Shown piece after piece: positions 8,066 to 15,638 of a stretch of DNA of 25,455 nucleotides; the first letter of the stretch is position 1; every line of letters begins with the position of its first letter. Under the pieces are notes generated by a model that searched no databases, was not told the origin of the DNA, and saw only the letters and a list, made by a program, of their open reading frames with translations. Source of the stretch: CAYQUV01 sp964421005 (GTDB lineage Bacteria; Patescibacteriota; Minisyncoccia; Minisyncoccales; CG1-02-41-26); contig CAYQUV010000007.1 in NCBI GenBank assembly GCA_964421005.1, positions 1-25,455 of the forward strand. The letters run 5' to 3'. The translations under genes were made by a program, and so were the position numbers.

Positions 8066-9349
8066 TTAAATAATCGTCATAAGATACATAGCCGCTCCGG
8101 AAATCAAAGCAACGGTAAAATTGTCATCAATGCCGATTGGTAAAGATTCGGTAATGGCAGCAACCAAAGCTCCAACAAATAAAATTGAGAAGGGAAAATT
8201 CAGGAAATAGGCAAAAATATAACCCGAAATCAAACAAGCGGCAAAATAAGCGCCTGCCCCTTCCAGAGTTTTTTGAAAAAATCTTGTCCTGCCAAAAATT
8301 AAACCGAAAACTTTGGAAAATAAATCGCCAAAGATTAAAAAAGTAACAGCAAGTATGGCAATTGGTTTGTTAAAAATCAAAAAAGCAATGGAAACGGCAA
8401 CCATAAAAAAGCTCATTGAGGAAAAAACGCCTTTCTCTTTTTCTTTGATAATACTGGTTTCCAAAAGCATCTTATCAACCAGTTTAAAACCGAACCTGAA
8501 AAGGTCAACTAAAATAAAGATTAAACAAAGGGAGAAAGTTAAATAAAGAACTTTCTTGTCGTAATAAAAATACAAAATCGGAAAAAGAACTGCCAGGGGT
8601 CTTAAAATTGTCCGCCAGGACCTGAGGTCTTTAATCTGTTTAGCTGATTTAAAAAGAAGGGAGCGTTTTTTATCTTCACGAAAAATGTAATAAATAATCG
8701 GATAAACAACAAGAAGGGTTAAAAACAAAATATCCTGATTAAAAAAACCCGGCAGATAAAGAAAAACCAGAAGAGAGGGCATAGCGATTAAAAAAGGAAT
8801 GGCTCCCCTTCTTTCTACTTTTTTTCTGGTAATAAAGAAGAAAATTGCTCCGGCAATTATCGGGATTAAAACGGTCTGCCAAGAAATCCATTGATTTTGA
8901 AACCCTCTGACAATAAAAAAGATAACCTGGCCCATACAAGTTGCTATACCGTGTCCGCCCCGAAATTGGAGATAAAAAGGGAAGATATGCCCAACTACAG
9001 CCATCAACCCTGATAAATAAGCTATCAGCAGAGGAACTTCCAAGAAATAATAAGAAATAAAAATGGCTAAAATCCCTTTAGCCAGATCAAAAATAACGGT
9101 TACAACACCTGGAACTTTACCAACCACTCCGAAAGTATTGGTTGCTCCGGTGTTGCCTAATCCGTGCTGGCGAATGTCTATCTTTTTCAAAATTCTGCCA
9201 AAAAGATAACCCGGCGAGATTGAACCGATTAAATAACCTGCCAGCAAGCTAATAAAAGAAAAGAGAATAGTTTCTGTCATTAAAATATTATTGTGGCTTC
9301 GCCACATAATTACTGCGCGCGTGGGAAATACAAAAATCCATTTTTGCAT
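8066..9349 (-). CDS. plsY: Fusion: PlsY acyltransferase plus polyprenol/diacylglycerol-kinase-like domain
   Basis: A multi-helix membrane protein of two parts. The N-terminal 200 residues are PlsY-like (acyl-phosphate:glycerol-3-phosphate acyltransferase): GSISPGYLFGR, then GLGNTGATNTFGVVGK, then GHIFPFYLQFRGGHGIAT. The third motif normally reads GGKG, so a Lys thought to bind phosphate is His here. The remaining roughly 190 residues resemble the CTP-dependent SEC59/VTE5/DGK group (IFGDLFSKVFGLIFGRTRFF, KTLEGAGAYFAACLISGY). PlsY alone is about 200 residues. The start is ATG 9349, with GAGGA 4 bases upstream and a promoter just before it; family alignment would favour ATG 9280, which has no ribosome site. 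It is the first gene of the operon ending at 6563. Confidence 0.82.
   Translation of the reverse strand: MQKWIFVFPTRAVIMWRSHNNILMTETILFSFISLLAGYLIGSISPGYLFGRILKKIDIRQHGLGNTGATNTFGVVGKVPGVVTVIFDLAKGILAIFISYYFLEVPLLIAYLSGLMAVVGHIFPFYLQFRGGHGIATCMGQVIFFIVRGFQNQWISWQTVLIPIIAGAIFFFITRKKVERRGAIPFLIAMPSLLVFLYLPGFFNQDILFLTLLVVYPIIYYIFREDKKRSLLFKSAKQIKDLRSWRTILRPLAVLFPILYFYYDKKVLYLTFSLCLIFILVDLFRFGFKLVDKMLLETSIIKEKEKGVFSSMSFFMVAVSIAFLIFNKPIAILAVTFLIFGDLFSKVFGLIFGRTRFFQKTLEGAGAYFAACLISGYIFAYFLNFPFSILFVGALVAAITESLPIGIDDNFTVALISGAAMYLMTII
9292..9306. repeat. Short perfect hairpin with TTC loop inside the plsY 5' end
   Basis: TGTGGC-TTC-GCCACA, six base pairs with a three-base loop. It lies between the two candidate plsY starts and could hide or expose the downstream one. 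The same TTC/GAA triloop form recurs in the element at 15346-15490. Confidence 0.5.
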
Positions 9350-9365
9350 TTCTTCCTCACTTGTA

Positions 9366-9394
9366 ATTATAACCCAAAGCAATGTATTAGTCTA
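9366..9394 (-). promoter_or_regulatory. Promoter of the plsY operon
   Basis: Minus-strand TAGACT (9389-9394), exactly 17 bases, then a consensus TATAAT (9366-9371). Transcription would start near 9359, leaving only about 10 leader bases that contain the GAGGA ribosome site for ATG 9349. It lies directly after the squalene synthase terminator. Confidence 0.6.
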
Positions 9395-9397
9395 TAA

Positions 9398-9428
9398 AAA
9401 ACCTGTCTAAAAATTTTAGACAGGTTTT
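9398..9428 (-). terminator. Rho-independent terminator of the squalene synthase operon
   Basis: AAAACCTGTCTAAAA pairs with its complement ending at 9428, followed by TTTTTT on the minus strand; 6 bases after the stop codon. Confidence 0.85.
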
Positions 9429-9434
9429 GGTAAC

Positions 9435-10448
9435 TCAATTAAAAGTATCTGCAGGTTCTACCAATAAATGTTCTGCAAAAAGTTTGAGGCTTTGTTTATT
9501 CCTTGTCATCTTCCGAACTATGCTGTCAATTGCGTAGACCTCTTCTCTTTTTATTTTTCTTCCTTCTCCCGAAACAAAGAACTTGGCGGTCGAGACAGTC
9601 CTCATGGTAGCAGCAGCCATCATCAGATTATCTCCACAAAAAACTCTCAATCCTGCAGGAATATAAGGTAAATTGTCTAAATATCGGAGCCCATTATAAA
9701 AATAATGTCTTGCATCAGCCAAAAGCGTCTCCAATACTTTCATTGACTTTAGCCTATCTTTTTCTGTAATAGGTTGCAAAAGAGTCGGGTAAGTTAATCC
9801 CTGTTCCCTAATGACTTTTTCTGGCCAATATTTTCTGCCTTCAGCGAAATCCTCGGGAAGGTCTTTGATTATATTGACTTTTTGCAAAGCCAAACCAAAA
9901 TCATGGCCAAGACCCATTAACCTATCCCTTTGAAAATCAGTAATATATCCTCGGCAACTGAACAGACTGGTTATCATATAACCTACAACACCCGCCGCAT
10001 AGTGACAATATATATTCTGGTCTTCTATCGTTTTGATTATTTGGGTTTTAGAATCAGCAAGCCCTCTAGCCATCTCTCCGCTAAATCTTAGAATTATTCC
10101 TTGAACTCGAGAAGGTAAGCAATTAAAAACCTCAATTAGTCTAAAGGCATTATCTAATAATTTTCTATATCCTTTAGCCGAGGTTGGAACATTTCCTAAA
10201 AAGGATTCTAAACTTTTCTTTTTTGAACTATTTGGATTCCTCAAACTATCAAGAAAAGATCGCATTAAAACAGATTTTTCACTGGAAATGAGAGGACTGT
10301 CTTCTATAGTATCTATAACCCGACAAACTGCATAACCTATTGTCAAATCAAGAGCCAAGTCCTTTGGAAGTTTAGGAATAGAAAAAGCAAATGTTCTAGA
10401 AATATCAGGAAGAAGATTCTGCACGAACTCAATATTTTCTTCCAACAC
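9435..10448 (-). CDS. Squalene/phytoene synthase family protein
   Basis: A 337-residue head-to-head prenyl synthase. Both Asp-rich motifs that bind the diphosphates through magnesium are intact: D46-TIE-D50 and D196-LPE-D200, the latter in VNIIKDLPEDFAEGRKYWP. SRTFAFSIPKLP near residue 17 and YCHYAAGVVGYM near 147 look more like squalene synthase than phytoene synthase, although the product cannot be fixed by eye. There is no C-terminal membrane anchor. The start is GTG 10448, chosen because AGGAGG lies 6 bases upstream. It is the last gene of the transporter operon, 75 bases after the P-loop/HhH gene. No cyclase, desaturase or second isoprenoid gene is present in the window. Confidence 0.88.
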   Translation of the reverse strand: MLEENIEFVQNLLPDISRTFAFSIPKLPKDLALDLTIGYAVCRVIDTIEDSPLISSEKSVLMRSFLDSLRNPNSSKKKSLESFLGNVPTSAKGYRKLLDNAFRLIEVFNCLPSRVQGIILRFSGEMARGLADSKTQIIKTIEDQNIYCHYAAGVVGYMITSLFSCRGYITDFQRDRLMGLGHDFGLALQKVNIIKDLPEDFAEGRKYWPEKVIREQGLTYPTLLQPITEKDRLKSMKVLETLLADARHYFYNGLRYLDNLPYIPAGLRVFCGDNLMMAAATMRTVSTAKFFVSGEGRKIKREEVYAIDSIVRKMTRNKQSLKLFAEHLLVEPADTFN

Positions 10449-10523
10449 TTCTCGCCTCCTTTTTTATATTTGATTATTAAAGTTCTAAATGACGAAGGAT
10501 TTGGTTTTTGTTATTGTATTCTT

Positions 10524-11615
10524 TTATCCTTTAAAATAGGTTTTTCCTATCCTTAAAAGGGCAACCTCAAAATTGCGGAAATCATATCCAAAAACTTTAT
10601 GCTTTTGCCAATATTTTTCCAAGCCCTCCAAAGTTTGAGGAAGTTCTAATTTTTCAGCAGCTCTTTTTACAAACTTTCCAGGTTCGGGGTTTGCTTTTTC
10701 CCAGATCCCCCGCAGTTCTCTGAGAAATATCCTGCAACTTACAGGCCCAATACTGTAGAATTCTTCAAGTTTTTTTTCTAACGCCCGACTATTTTTGGCA
10801 TCCTGATGAATCCGGTTAAGATTGCCTTTATACTTTTTCAGAAGCTCTTCTGAAACTCTAATCAACTCAGCGGATGTCTTGCCATCGTATCTGACATAAC
10901 CCCCTTCTCTCATCACTGGATTAACTAAAAAATTCCAGCCAGCTTTAATTATTTTCTGGGGAGCCAGCAAATTGTATTTTTCTAAAGTTTTGTAGGTATT
11001 CTTAGCAATATTTTCTGAAATCCGAGCCCCAAAAAGCAAAGAGGCTAAAAACCATTTAAAAATCTCTGAAGGTTTCTTAGATCTCACATCAATCCCCAAT
11101 TCTTTTGAATAAAGAGTTCCGAATCTCTTTAAGAACTCAGGAAAACCTTTTTTTGTTAAATATTGTTTTTTGATAACTTTGGCAAAAATCAAGGTGGCAG
11201 CAGTTTTTGGTTTTGTTTTTTGGGTATCTATCACTAAATCAGGTTTTTTGGGCTTCTCCATTCGGTGATAAATAATATGAATAACCTTCTCCGGCAAAGG
11301 GTTTTTTCTTTTTTTATTTCTTTCCAAACAAACTTTCAGAGGACAGTCCACATACAAAGTTATTACTTTATCTCTGCCACAAATTTCAAAAACCATATCT
11401 CTCCACTTTTTCTTGTAAAAAGTGGCGTCAACAATAATATAATCAAACCTAGTAAGATTTTCTTTCAAAAGAGCCGAGATTTTTTCGTAAACTTTGCCCG
11501 ATATTTCATCGGAAATAAAAAGTTTGGTTTTTCCTAACTTTCTCAAAATTTTCTCTAATTCTTCGGCTTGAGTACTTTTTCCCGAACCGGGAATGCCGCA
11601 AAAAATTATAACCAT
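10524..11615 (-). CDS. Fusion: P-loop kinase plus HhH (endonuclease III-like) domain
   Basis: A 363-residue soluble protein. Residues 1-165 form a small P-loop kinase: GIPGSGKST at 6-14, YIIVDATFYKKKWRD near 58, and a lid-like ERNKKRKNPLPEK near 97, resembling adenylylsulfate, tRNA or polynucleotide kinases of the zeta-toxin/PSTK group. Residues 170-363 resemble the HhH-GPD fold of endonuclease III relatives: SEIFKWFLASLLFGARISENIAKNTY, then the hairpin EFYSIGPVSCRIFLRELRG. The glycosylase Lys after the hairpin glycine and the following Asp motif are not visible, so base-excision activity is doubtful. DNA or RNA 5'-end processing is one guess. It lies 37 bases after the permease gene. Confidence 0.7.
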   Translation of the reverse strand: MVIIFCGIPGSGKSTQAEELEKILRKLGKTKLFISDEISGKVYEKISALLKENLTRFDYIIVDATFYKKKWRDMVFEICGRDKVITLYVDCPLKVCLERNKKRKNPLPEKVIHIIYHRMEKPKKPDLVIDTQKTKPKTAATLIFAKVIKKQYLTKKGFPEFLKRFGTLYSKELGIDVRSKKPSEIFKWFLASLLFGARISENIAKNTYKTLEKYNLLAPQKIIKAGWNFLVNPVMREGGYVRYDGKTSAELIRVSEELLKKYKGNLNRIHQDAKNSRALEKKLEEFYSIGPVSCRIFLRELRGIWEKANPEPGKFVKRAAEKLELPQTLEGLEKYWQKHKVFGYDFRNFEVALLRIGKTYFKG

Positions 11616-11652
11616 AAAGTATTCTAAAAGACTTAAAGATATTTTTAAAAAA

Positions 11653-12864
11653 TCATTCGTATCTTAAAGCATCAACCGGTTTAAGAGAAGAGGCTCGCCG
11701 GGCAGGCAAAAACCCTGAGAGACAGCCGATTAAAAAAGAAAAAGTTAATCCAAAAATTATAAGCCAGGGACTGGCTGAAGCTTTAAGATAAAACATAGGA
11801 CGAACCTGAAAATAAAACTCCACTAATTTTGCCAGACCAATTCCTAAAACTACCCCTCCTACCCCGCCTATCAAACCAACAATTCCCGATTCAATCAGAA
11901 AAATAATATTAATAGTTCTATTTTTTGCCCCGACCGCCTTCATAATCCCTATTTCTCTGGTTCTTTCGTGAACAGCGGTGTACATAGTGTTCATTATCCC
12001 GATAGCGCCAACCACAATGGCAATGGAAGCAATACTGAAAATTGCGATTTGTATTATACCCATTATGTCGTTAACTATGTTAGTCATTTTCTCACTGCTT
12101 AAAACGGTAAAAGAAGGTAAATCTTCTCCTCTTTTTCTTTTTCTGGTCTCGCTAAGTGTATTTTTTATATTCTCCACCACTTCATCTGTTGAAAAACCTT
12201 CTTTAACTTTGACATAAGCAAATTGAGCCCCTTTCCTTTCTCCGGTAATTTCCCGGAATATATCTAAGTCAAGATAAATCTGGGAATCGTCCTGCTTGTT
12301 TCCTAAAGACCTCAGTATCCCTGTAACCTCAAAACGTCTCCCTTTTATAAAAGCAGTGCTTCCTACCTCCATTTCCGGAAAAACATCTTCGGGAACCAAA
12401 CTGCCGACAAAGATTTGCCTTCTGCGAGAAGTTGGCCAATCCCCTTCTGTTAGAGACAATCCCCAATCACTTTTTAATAACTCTAACCCTTTTTCCCAGG
12501 AAATTCCTATCATAAAAACTGTTTTTTTCTCTCCCTCACATCTCATTACCTCTGCTTTCCAGCTCGCCGGAACAACCACCTCCACCCCTTCGGTTTTTTC
12601 CAGTACCCTCAAATCATCATCGGTTAGTTTTAATCCGCCGAGAAAGGAAGTCATTATATCAGTGATTTCACCTGGGAAAACCATAATTAAATCTTTTCCC
12701 ATCATTCTCAACTGTTTCATAACAGCTGTTTTTATACCCTCGCTCAAAGAAAGCAAAGAAATAACTAAAAAAACGCCGATTACGATGCCGAAAATAGTCA
12801 ACCAGCTACGGAGAGGTCTGGTTCTAAGACTTTTTACAGCAATTTTAAAATATTCTTTTATCAT
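11653..12864 (-). CDS. MacB/FtsX-type ABC transporter permease
   Basis: This 403-residue membrane protein has the MacB layout without a fused ATPase. It has an N-terminal helix preceded by SLRTRPLRSWLTIFGIVIG, a roughly 220-residue extracytoplasmic domain (about 45-270), and three C-terminal helices holding HERTREIGIMKAVGAKNRTI near 305 and GFLPARRASSLKPVDALRYE at the end. Such permeases do not transport across the bilayer in the usual way; they drive export of peptides, lipids or lipoproteins mechanically. It pairs with the ABC ATPase (32 bases upstream) and the MacA-like adaptor. Substrate unknown. ATG 12864 has no obvious ribosome site. Confidence 0.92.
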   Translation of the reverse strand: MIKEYFKIAVKSLRTRPLRSWLTIFGIVIGVFLVISLLSLSEGIKTAVMKQLRMMGKDLIMVFPGEITDIMTSFLGGLKLTDDDLRVLEKTEGVEVVVPASWKAEVMRCEGEKKTVFMIGISWEKGLELLKSDWGLSLTEGDWPTSRRRQIFVGSLVPEDVFPEMEVGSTAFIKGRRFEVTGILRSLGNKQDDSQIYLDLDIFREITGERKGAQFAYVKVKEGFSTDEVVENIKNTLSETRKRKRGEDLPSFTVLSSEKMTNIVNDIMGIIQIAIFSIASIAIVVGAIGIMNTMYTAVHERTREIGIMKAVGAKNRTINIIFLIESGIVGLIGGVGGVVLGIGLAKLVEFYFQVRPMFYLKASASPWLIIFGLTFSFLIGCLSGFLPARRASSLKPVDALRYE

Positions 12865-12896
12865 AGGTTAAACAATGGCTTGCACTCGGTAAGTTC

Positions 12897-13625
12897 TTAT
12901 ATTTTTCTTTCGTTTTTCTTCCAGAGAAATTTTTCTGCTGTTTTATGATTGGTGATAATTTCGCCGTCTCTGATGTTAACTATTTCTTCACTATAAGCCG
13001 CAATGTTGGGATCATGAGTAACTATTACTATTGTTTTTTTCTCTTTCTTGTGTAAATCCACTAAAATTTCCAGAATTTGTTTCCCAGTGGTTGAATCTAA
13101 ATTGCCGGTTGGTTCATCAGCTAAAATAATCTCTGGGTTATTAGCCAAAGCTCTGGCAATAGCAATTCTCTGCTGCTCCCCTCCCGAAAGTTCCGATGGT
13201 TTGTGATAAAGACGATCTTTCAATCCTATTGAACAAAGAAGATTCTTTGCTCTTTTTTTTCTTTTCTCTTCTGAAAATCCCCGGAAAACCATCGGCAGGG
13301 TTACGTTTTCAAGAGAATTAAGATTGGACAATAAATTAAACTGTTGAAAAACAAAACCGATTTCTTTGCCTCTGATTTCAGCAAGCTGGTTTTGGGATAA
13401 TTGAGAAATATCTTTTCCCTTCAGGAAAACTTTTCCTCGAGAGGGAGTATCCAGACAGCCGATAATATGCATTAGAGTTGATTTACCGGAACCGGACGGT
13501 CCCATAATTGTTACAAAAGCACCTGGATATACTTCCAGGTTTATTCCTTTTAAAACAGTAAGTTCCACTTTTCCCAATTGATAAGTTTTCCAGACGTTTT
13601 CCAGTTTTATTAAAGGCTCTGGCAT
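12897..13625 (-). CDS. ABC transporter ATP-binding protein (LolD/MacB type)
   Basis: A 242-residue cytoplasmic ATPase powering the adjacent permease. All motifs are present: Walker A GPSGSGKST near 42, Q-loop FVFQQFNLL near 90, signature LSGGEQQRIAIARAL near 140, Walker B IILADEPTGNLD near 164, and the switch His in IVTHD near 198. The start is ATG 13625; a TTG six codons upstream is possible, and neither has a clear ribosome site. The gap of about 107 bases from the adaptor gene holds no hairpin, so one transcript is likely. Closest relatives by pattern are the MacB, LolD and YknY/BceA-type ATPases. Confidence 0.93.
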   Translation of the reverse strand: MPEPLIKLENVWKTYQLGKVELTVLKGINLEVYPGAFVTIMGPSGSGKSTLMHIIGCLDTPSRGKVFLKGKDISQLSQNQLAEIRGKEIGFVFQQFNLLSNLNSLENVTLPMVFRGFSEEKRKKRAKNLLCSIGLKDRLYHKPSELSGGEQQRIAIARALANNPEIILADEPTGNLDSTTGKQILEILVDLHKKEKKTIVIVTHDPNIAAYSEEIVNIRDGEIITNHKTAEKFLWKKNERKI

Positions 13626-13732
13626 AAAAATAATTAAAAACAATCATTTGCCTTGTTTTCTCAACCGCTTCACAATTAAGGAATTGGCTGTTCTGCTTTT
13701 TGTAATTACGAGTAATCAGAGAAATCAGTTTT

Positions 13733-15334
13733 TTATTGAAGAATAACTTCTTCTCCCTCTTCTAATCCGGAAATGACTTCTACCAAATCGTTGGTTCCTT
13801 CCAAGCCAATCTCAATTTCTCTTTCCTCAATTTCGCCGTTTTTAAAAACTTGAACAAACATTTTCTTGTCTTTTTCGAGCAGAGCCGATTCCGGAATAGA
13901 AAGAACATTTTCTTTAATATTTGTAACAATAGTAATATCTGCTGTCATTCCCGGTTTAAGCCCTTCCTTTTCTTCTTCAAAACCAATAGAAACTTTATAA
14001 TAGACAACTCCTTCAATTAATTTTTCAGCCGGGTCGATTGAAATTACTTTTCCCTTTAATATTTCATCGGGAAAAGCAACCAGAGTAATATCAACCGGGT
14101 CCCCGGGCTTGATTTTAACAATATCTTCCTCATAGATATCTGTTTCTATTTCAAAGGGTCTGCTCGGAATTAAAACAATTACAGAATCTGTCAGCTGGAC
14201 CGTCTCCCCTACTCTTTTATTTACCTTTATAATCTGACCATCAACCGGACTTCTCAAAGTGGCTTCTTTCAGTTTATTTTCAAAAAGAGCCACTTGACTT
14301 TGAGCTTTCTTTACTTCAGCCCGGTGCAAGTTAATGTCTTCCTGAGAAGGAGAAGCTGTTAGTTTAGCCAGGTTTTTCTCTGCTTCTTCTAAAGCTCTTT
14401 CAGCAGCAGAAACACTGGCTTTGGCAGTATTGATATTTAATTGATTGGCTAATTTGGTAGAAGAAATAGTCTGTTGAGAATCAGTGATATTGGTTAGAGC
14501 TGTGTTAATGTTTGTTTTTTCGGTATCTAAAGAAGTTTTGTCAATGTCAGAAACTGTATTTTTATAAATTGATTCGTCGCAGGTATCGCGGATAATCGCT
14601 AAAGCGCCAAAAGTTTTATCAAGAGAATCTTTTGTTTCAGAGAGAGCAGTATCAATATTTTCACGGACTTGATGACTTTTGGCAATATCAATATAATATT
14701 CTGCCTTTTCTAATTCTTCAGCAATAAGATTTTTCTTTTCTCTAACCTTAATACTCTCCTGGTCATTGGAACGAAAATATGTTCTCTGGACCGAATCAAC
14801 TGTATTGAGAGCATTATAAATTTTAAGTTCAGCGTCATCTAATGTATTTAAAGCGTCTTCATACGCCTGGTTAAGGTCTTCTTCTGCTTCTGTTTCAATA
14901 TCTTTTAAATTCTGTCTGGCATTTTCTAAGGAAGTTTGAGCGGTAGAAACCTGAGCTTCGGCTAAAGCAATCTCGCTCTCTGAAGCTCCGGCTAAAAGCT
15001 TATCCAGTTTTGCCTGGGAATATTCCAAAGAAGCTTTGGCTTCCTCGAGTTGAATCATAATATCGGCAGTTTCAAGTTTTACCAGAGCACTGCCGGCTTC
15101 GACTATATCGCCAACTTCTACATATATTTTTTCAATTCTGCCGGTTGTTTTAAAGCCGAGATTTGTTTCCTTTGAAACTTTAACCACCCCGGTTTCCGAA
15201 ATTTCCTCCAGAACATCATTTCTTCTTACCTTTTCCGTATTCAGGACGGTTTCTTTTTCATCAATAAAAATCTTAAAAGCGGCCAGAATTAAAACAACGA
15301 TAATAATAATTATTATGATTATTTTTTTAGACAT
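13733..15334 (-). CDS. Membrane fusion (adaptor) protein, MacA/HlyD family
   Basis: A 533-residue periplasmic or extracytoplasmic adaptor for the MacB-like pump. Residues 5-22 are an Ile-rich anchor helix. Half a lipoyl domain follows (GRIEKIYVEVGDIVEAGSALVKLE near 68), then a very long Glu/Ala-rich coiled coil (about 90-345), the second lipoyl half (LRSPVDGQIIKVNKRVGETV near 365), a beta-barrel (KIKPGDPVDITLVAFP) and a membrane-proximal domain (SIPESALLEKDKK). MacA is about 370 residues, so the coiled-coil hairpin is unusually long; no TolC-like channel gene is nearby. ATG 15334 has no ribosome site and lies within a direct repeat made, apparently, by an element inserted just upstream. Confidence 0.9.
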   Translation of the reverse strand: MSKKIIIIIIIIVVLILAAFKIFIDEKETVLNTEKVRRNDVLEEISETGVVKVSKETNLGFKTTGRIEKIYVEVGDIVEAGSALVKLETADIMIQLEEAKASLEYSQAKLDKLLAGASESEIALAEAQVSTAQTSLENARQNLKDIETEAEEDLNQAYEDALNTLDDAELKIYNALNTVDSVQRTYFRSNDQESIKVREKKNLIAEELEKAEYYIDIAKSHQVRENIDTALSETKDSLDKTFGALAIIRDTCDESIYKNTVSDIDKTSLDTEKTNINTALTNITDSQQTISSTKLANQLNINTAKASVSAAERALEEAEKNLAKLTASPSQEDINLHRAEVKKAQSQVALFENKLKEATLRSPVDGQIIKVNKRVGETVQLTDSVIVLIPSRPFEIETDIYEEDIVKIKPGDPVDITLVAFPDEILKGKVISIDPAEKLIEGVVYYKVSIGFEEEKEGLKPGMTADITIVTNIKENVLSIPESALLEKDKKMFVQVFKNGEIEEREIEIGLEGTNDLVEVISGLEEGEEVILQ

Positions 15335-15345
15335 AAAAAAATTTT
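15323..15345. repeat. Left direct repeat flanking the small element
   Basis: These 23 bases match 15491-15513 at 19 positions, including a perfect 14-base core (TTTTTTAGACATAA) that carries the adaptor start codon. It abuts the left inverted repeat exactly, as a target-site duplication would. Confidence 0.5.
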
Positions 15346-15490
15346 GAAATTATCCCGTTTTGGAAAAATATGAACCATGAGCTTCGCTCAGAACAATATA
15401 TTCCTCGCTATCGCTAAGATTATAGGAGGCATCGAAGATGCCGACGTAAAAAAACCGAAGGTTTTTTAAGGTGTGGGTCGGGGTAATTTC
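15346..15490. mobile_element. 145-bp MITE-like element with terminal inverted repeats
   Basis: The ends are GAAATTATCCCG (15346-15357) and CGGGGTAATTTC (15479-15490), inverted repeats matching at 11 of 12 positions. The interior holds three short hairpins with three-base TTC/GAA loops: TGAGC..GCTCA (15378-15390), GGCATC..GATGCC (15428-15442) and AAAAAACC..GGTTTTTT (15449-15467), plus a tandem TCGCTA pair (15405-15416). Direct repeats flank it. It encodes no transposase, so it would need one in trans. It separates the adaptor gene from its upstream DNA. Confidence 0.55.
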
Positions 15491-15502
15491 TTTTTTAGAC
15501 AT
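15350..15502 (-). other. 50-codon open frame created across the element
   Basis: Starting at the upstream copy of the duplicated ATG (15502), a frame of 50 residues beginning MSKKEITPTH crosses the whole element and stops at 15350, 15 bases before the adaptor ATG. It has no good ribosome site. It could act as a leader frame coupling translation to the adaptor, or be an accident of the insertion. Confidence 0.25.
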
Positions 15503-15513
15503 AATTTTATTTT
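15491..15513. repeat. Right direct repeat flanking the small element
   Basis: Partner of 15323-15345 (19 of 23 identical, 14 in a row). On the minus strand it contains ATGTCTAAAAAA, the same first codons as the adaptor, and is probably the ancestral start region. Confidence 0.5.
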
Positions 15514-15562
15514 CTTTACTTTATTCTAATTTATCTTTATACGGCAAAAAAAGCAAGTAATA

Positions 15563-15592
15563 AAAAGCCCGGTTTTTGAAAAGCGGGCTTTT
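15563..15592 (-). terminator. Rho-independent terminator of purC
   Basis: AAAAGCCCG (15563-15571) pairs with CGGGCTTTT (15584-15592), followed by a T run on the minus strand, about 45 bases beyond the purC stop. Confidence 0.8.
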
Positions 15593-15638
15593 GCTTTAAA
15601 ACTACTTACGGCAACTTGCTTATACTGCTGATAATTAA

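Noticed and set aside
12296..12871. Long plus-strand frame (191 codons) opposite the MacB-like permease
   Set aside because: It is the antisense shadow of a clear permease gene with all family motifs; the opposite frame has no motifs and no ribosome site.
15301..15330. AT-rich microsatellite-like run at the adaptor N-terminus
   Set aside because: It is explained by the Lys/Ile codons of the adaptor's membrane anchor, not a separate repeat feature.
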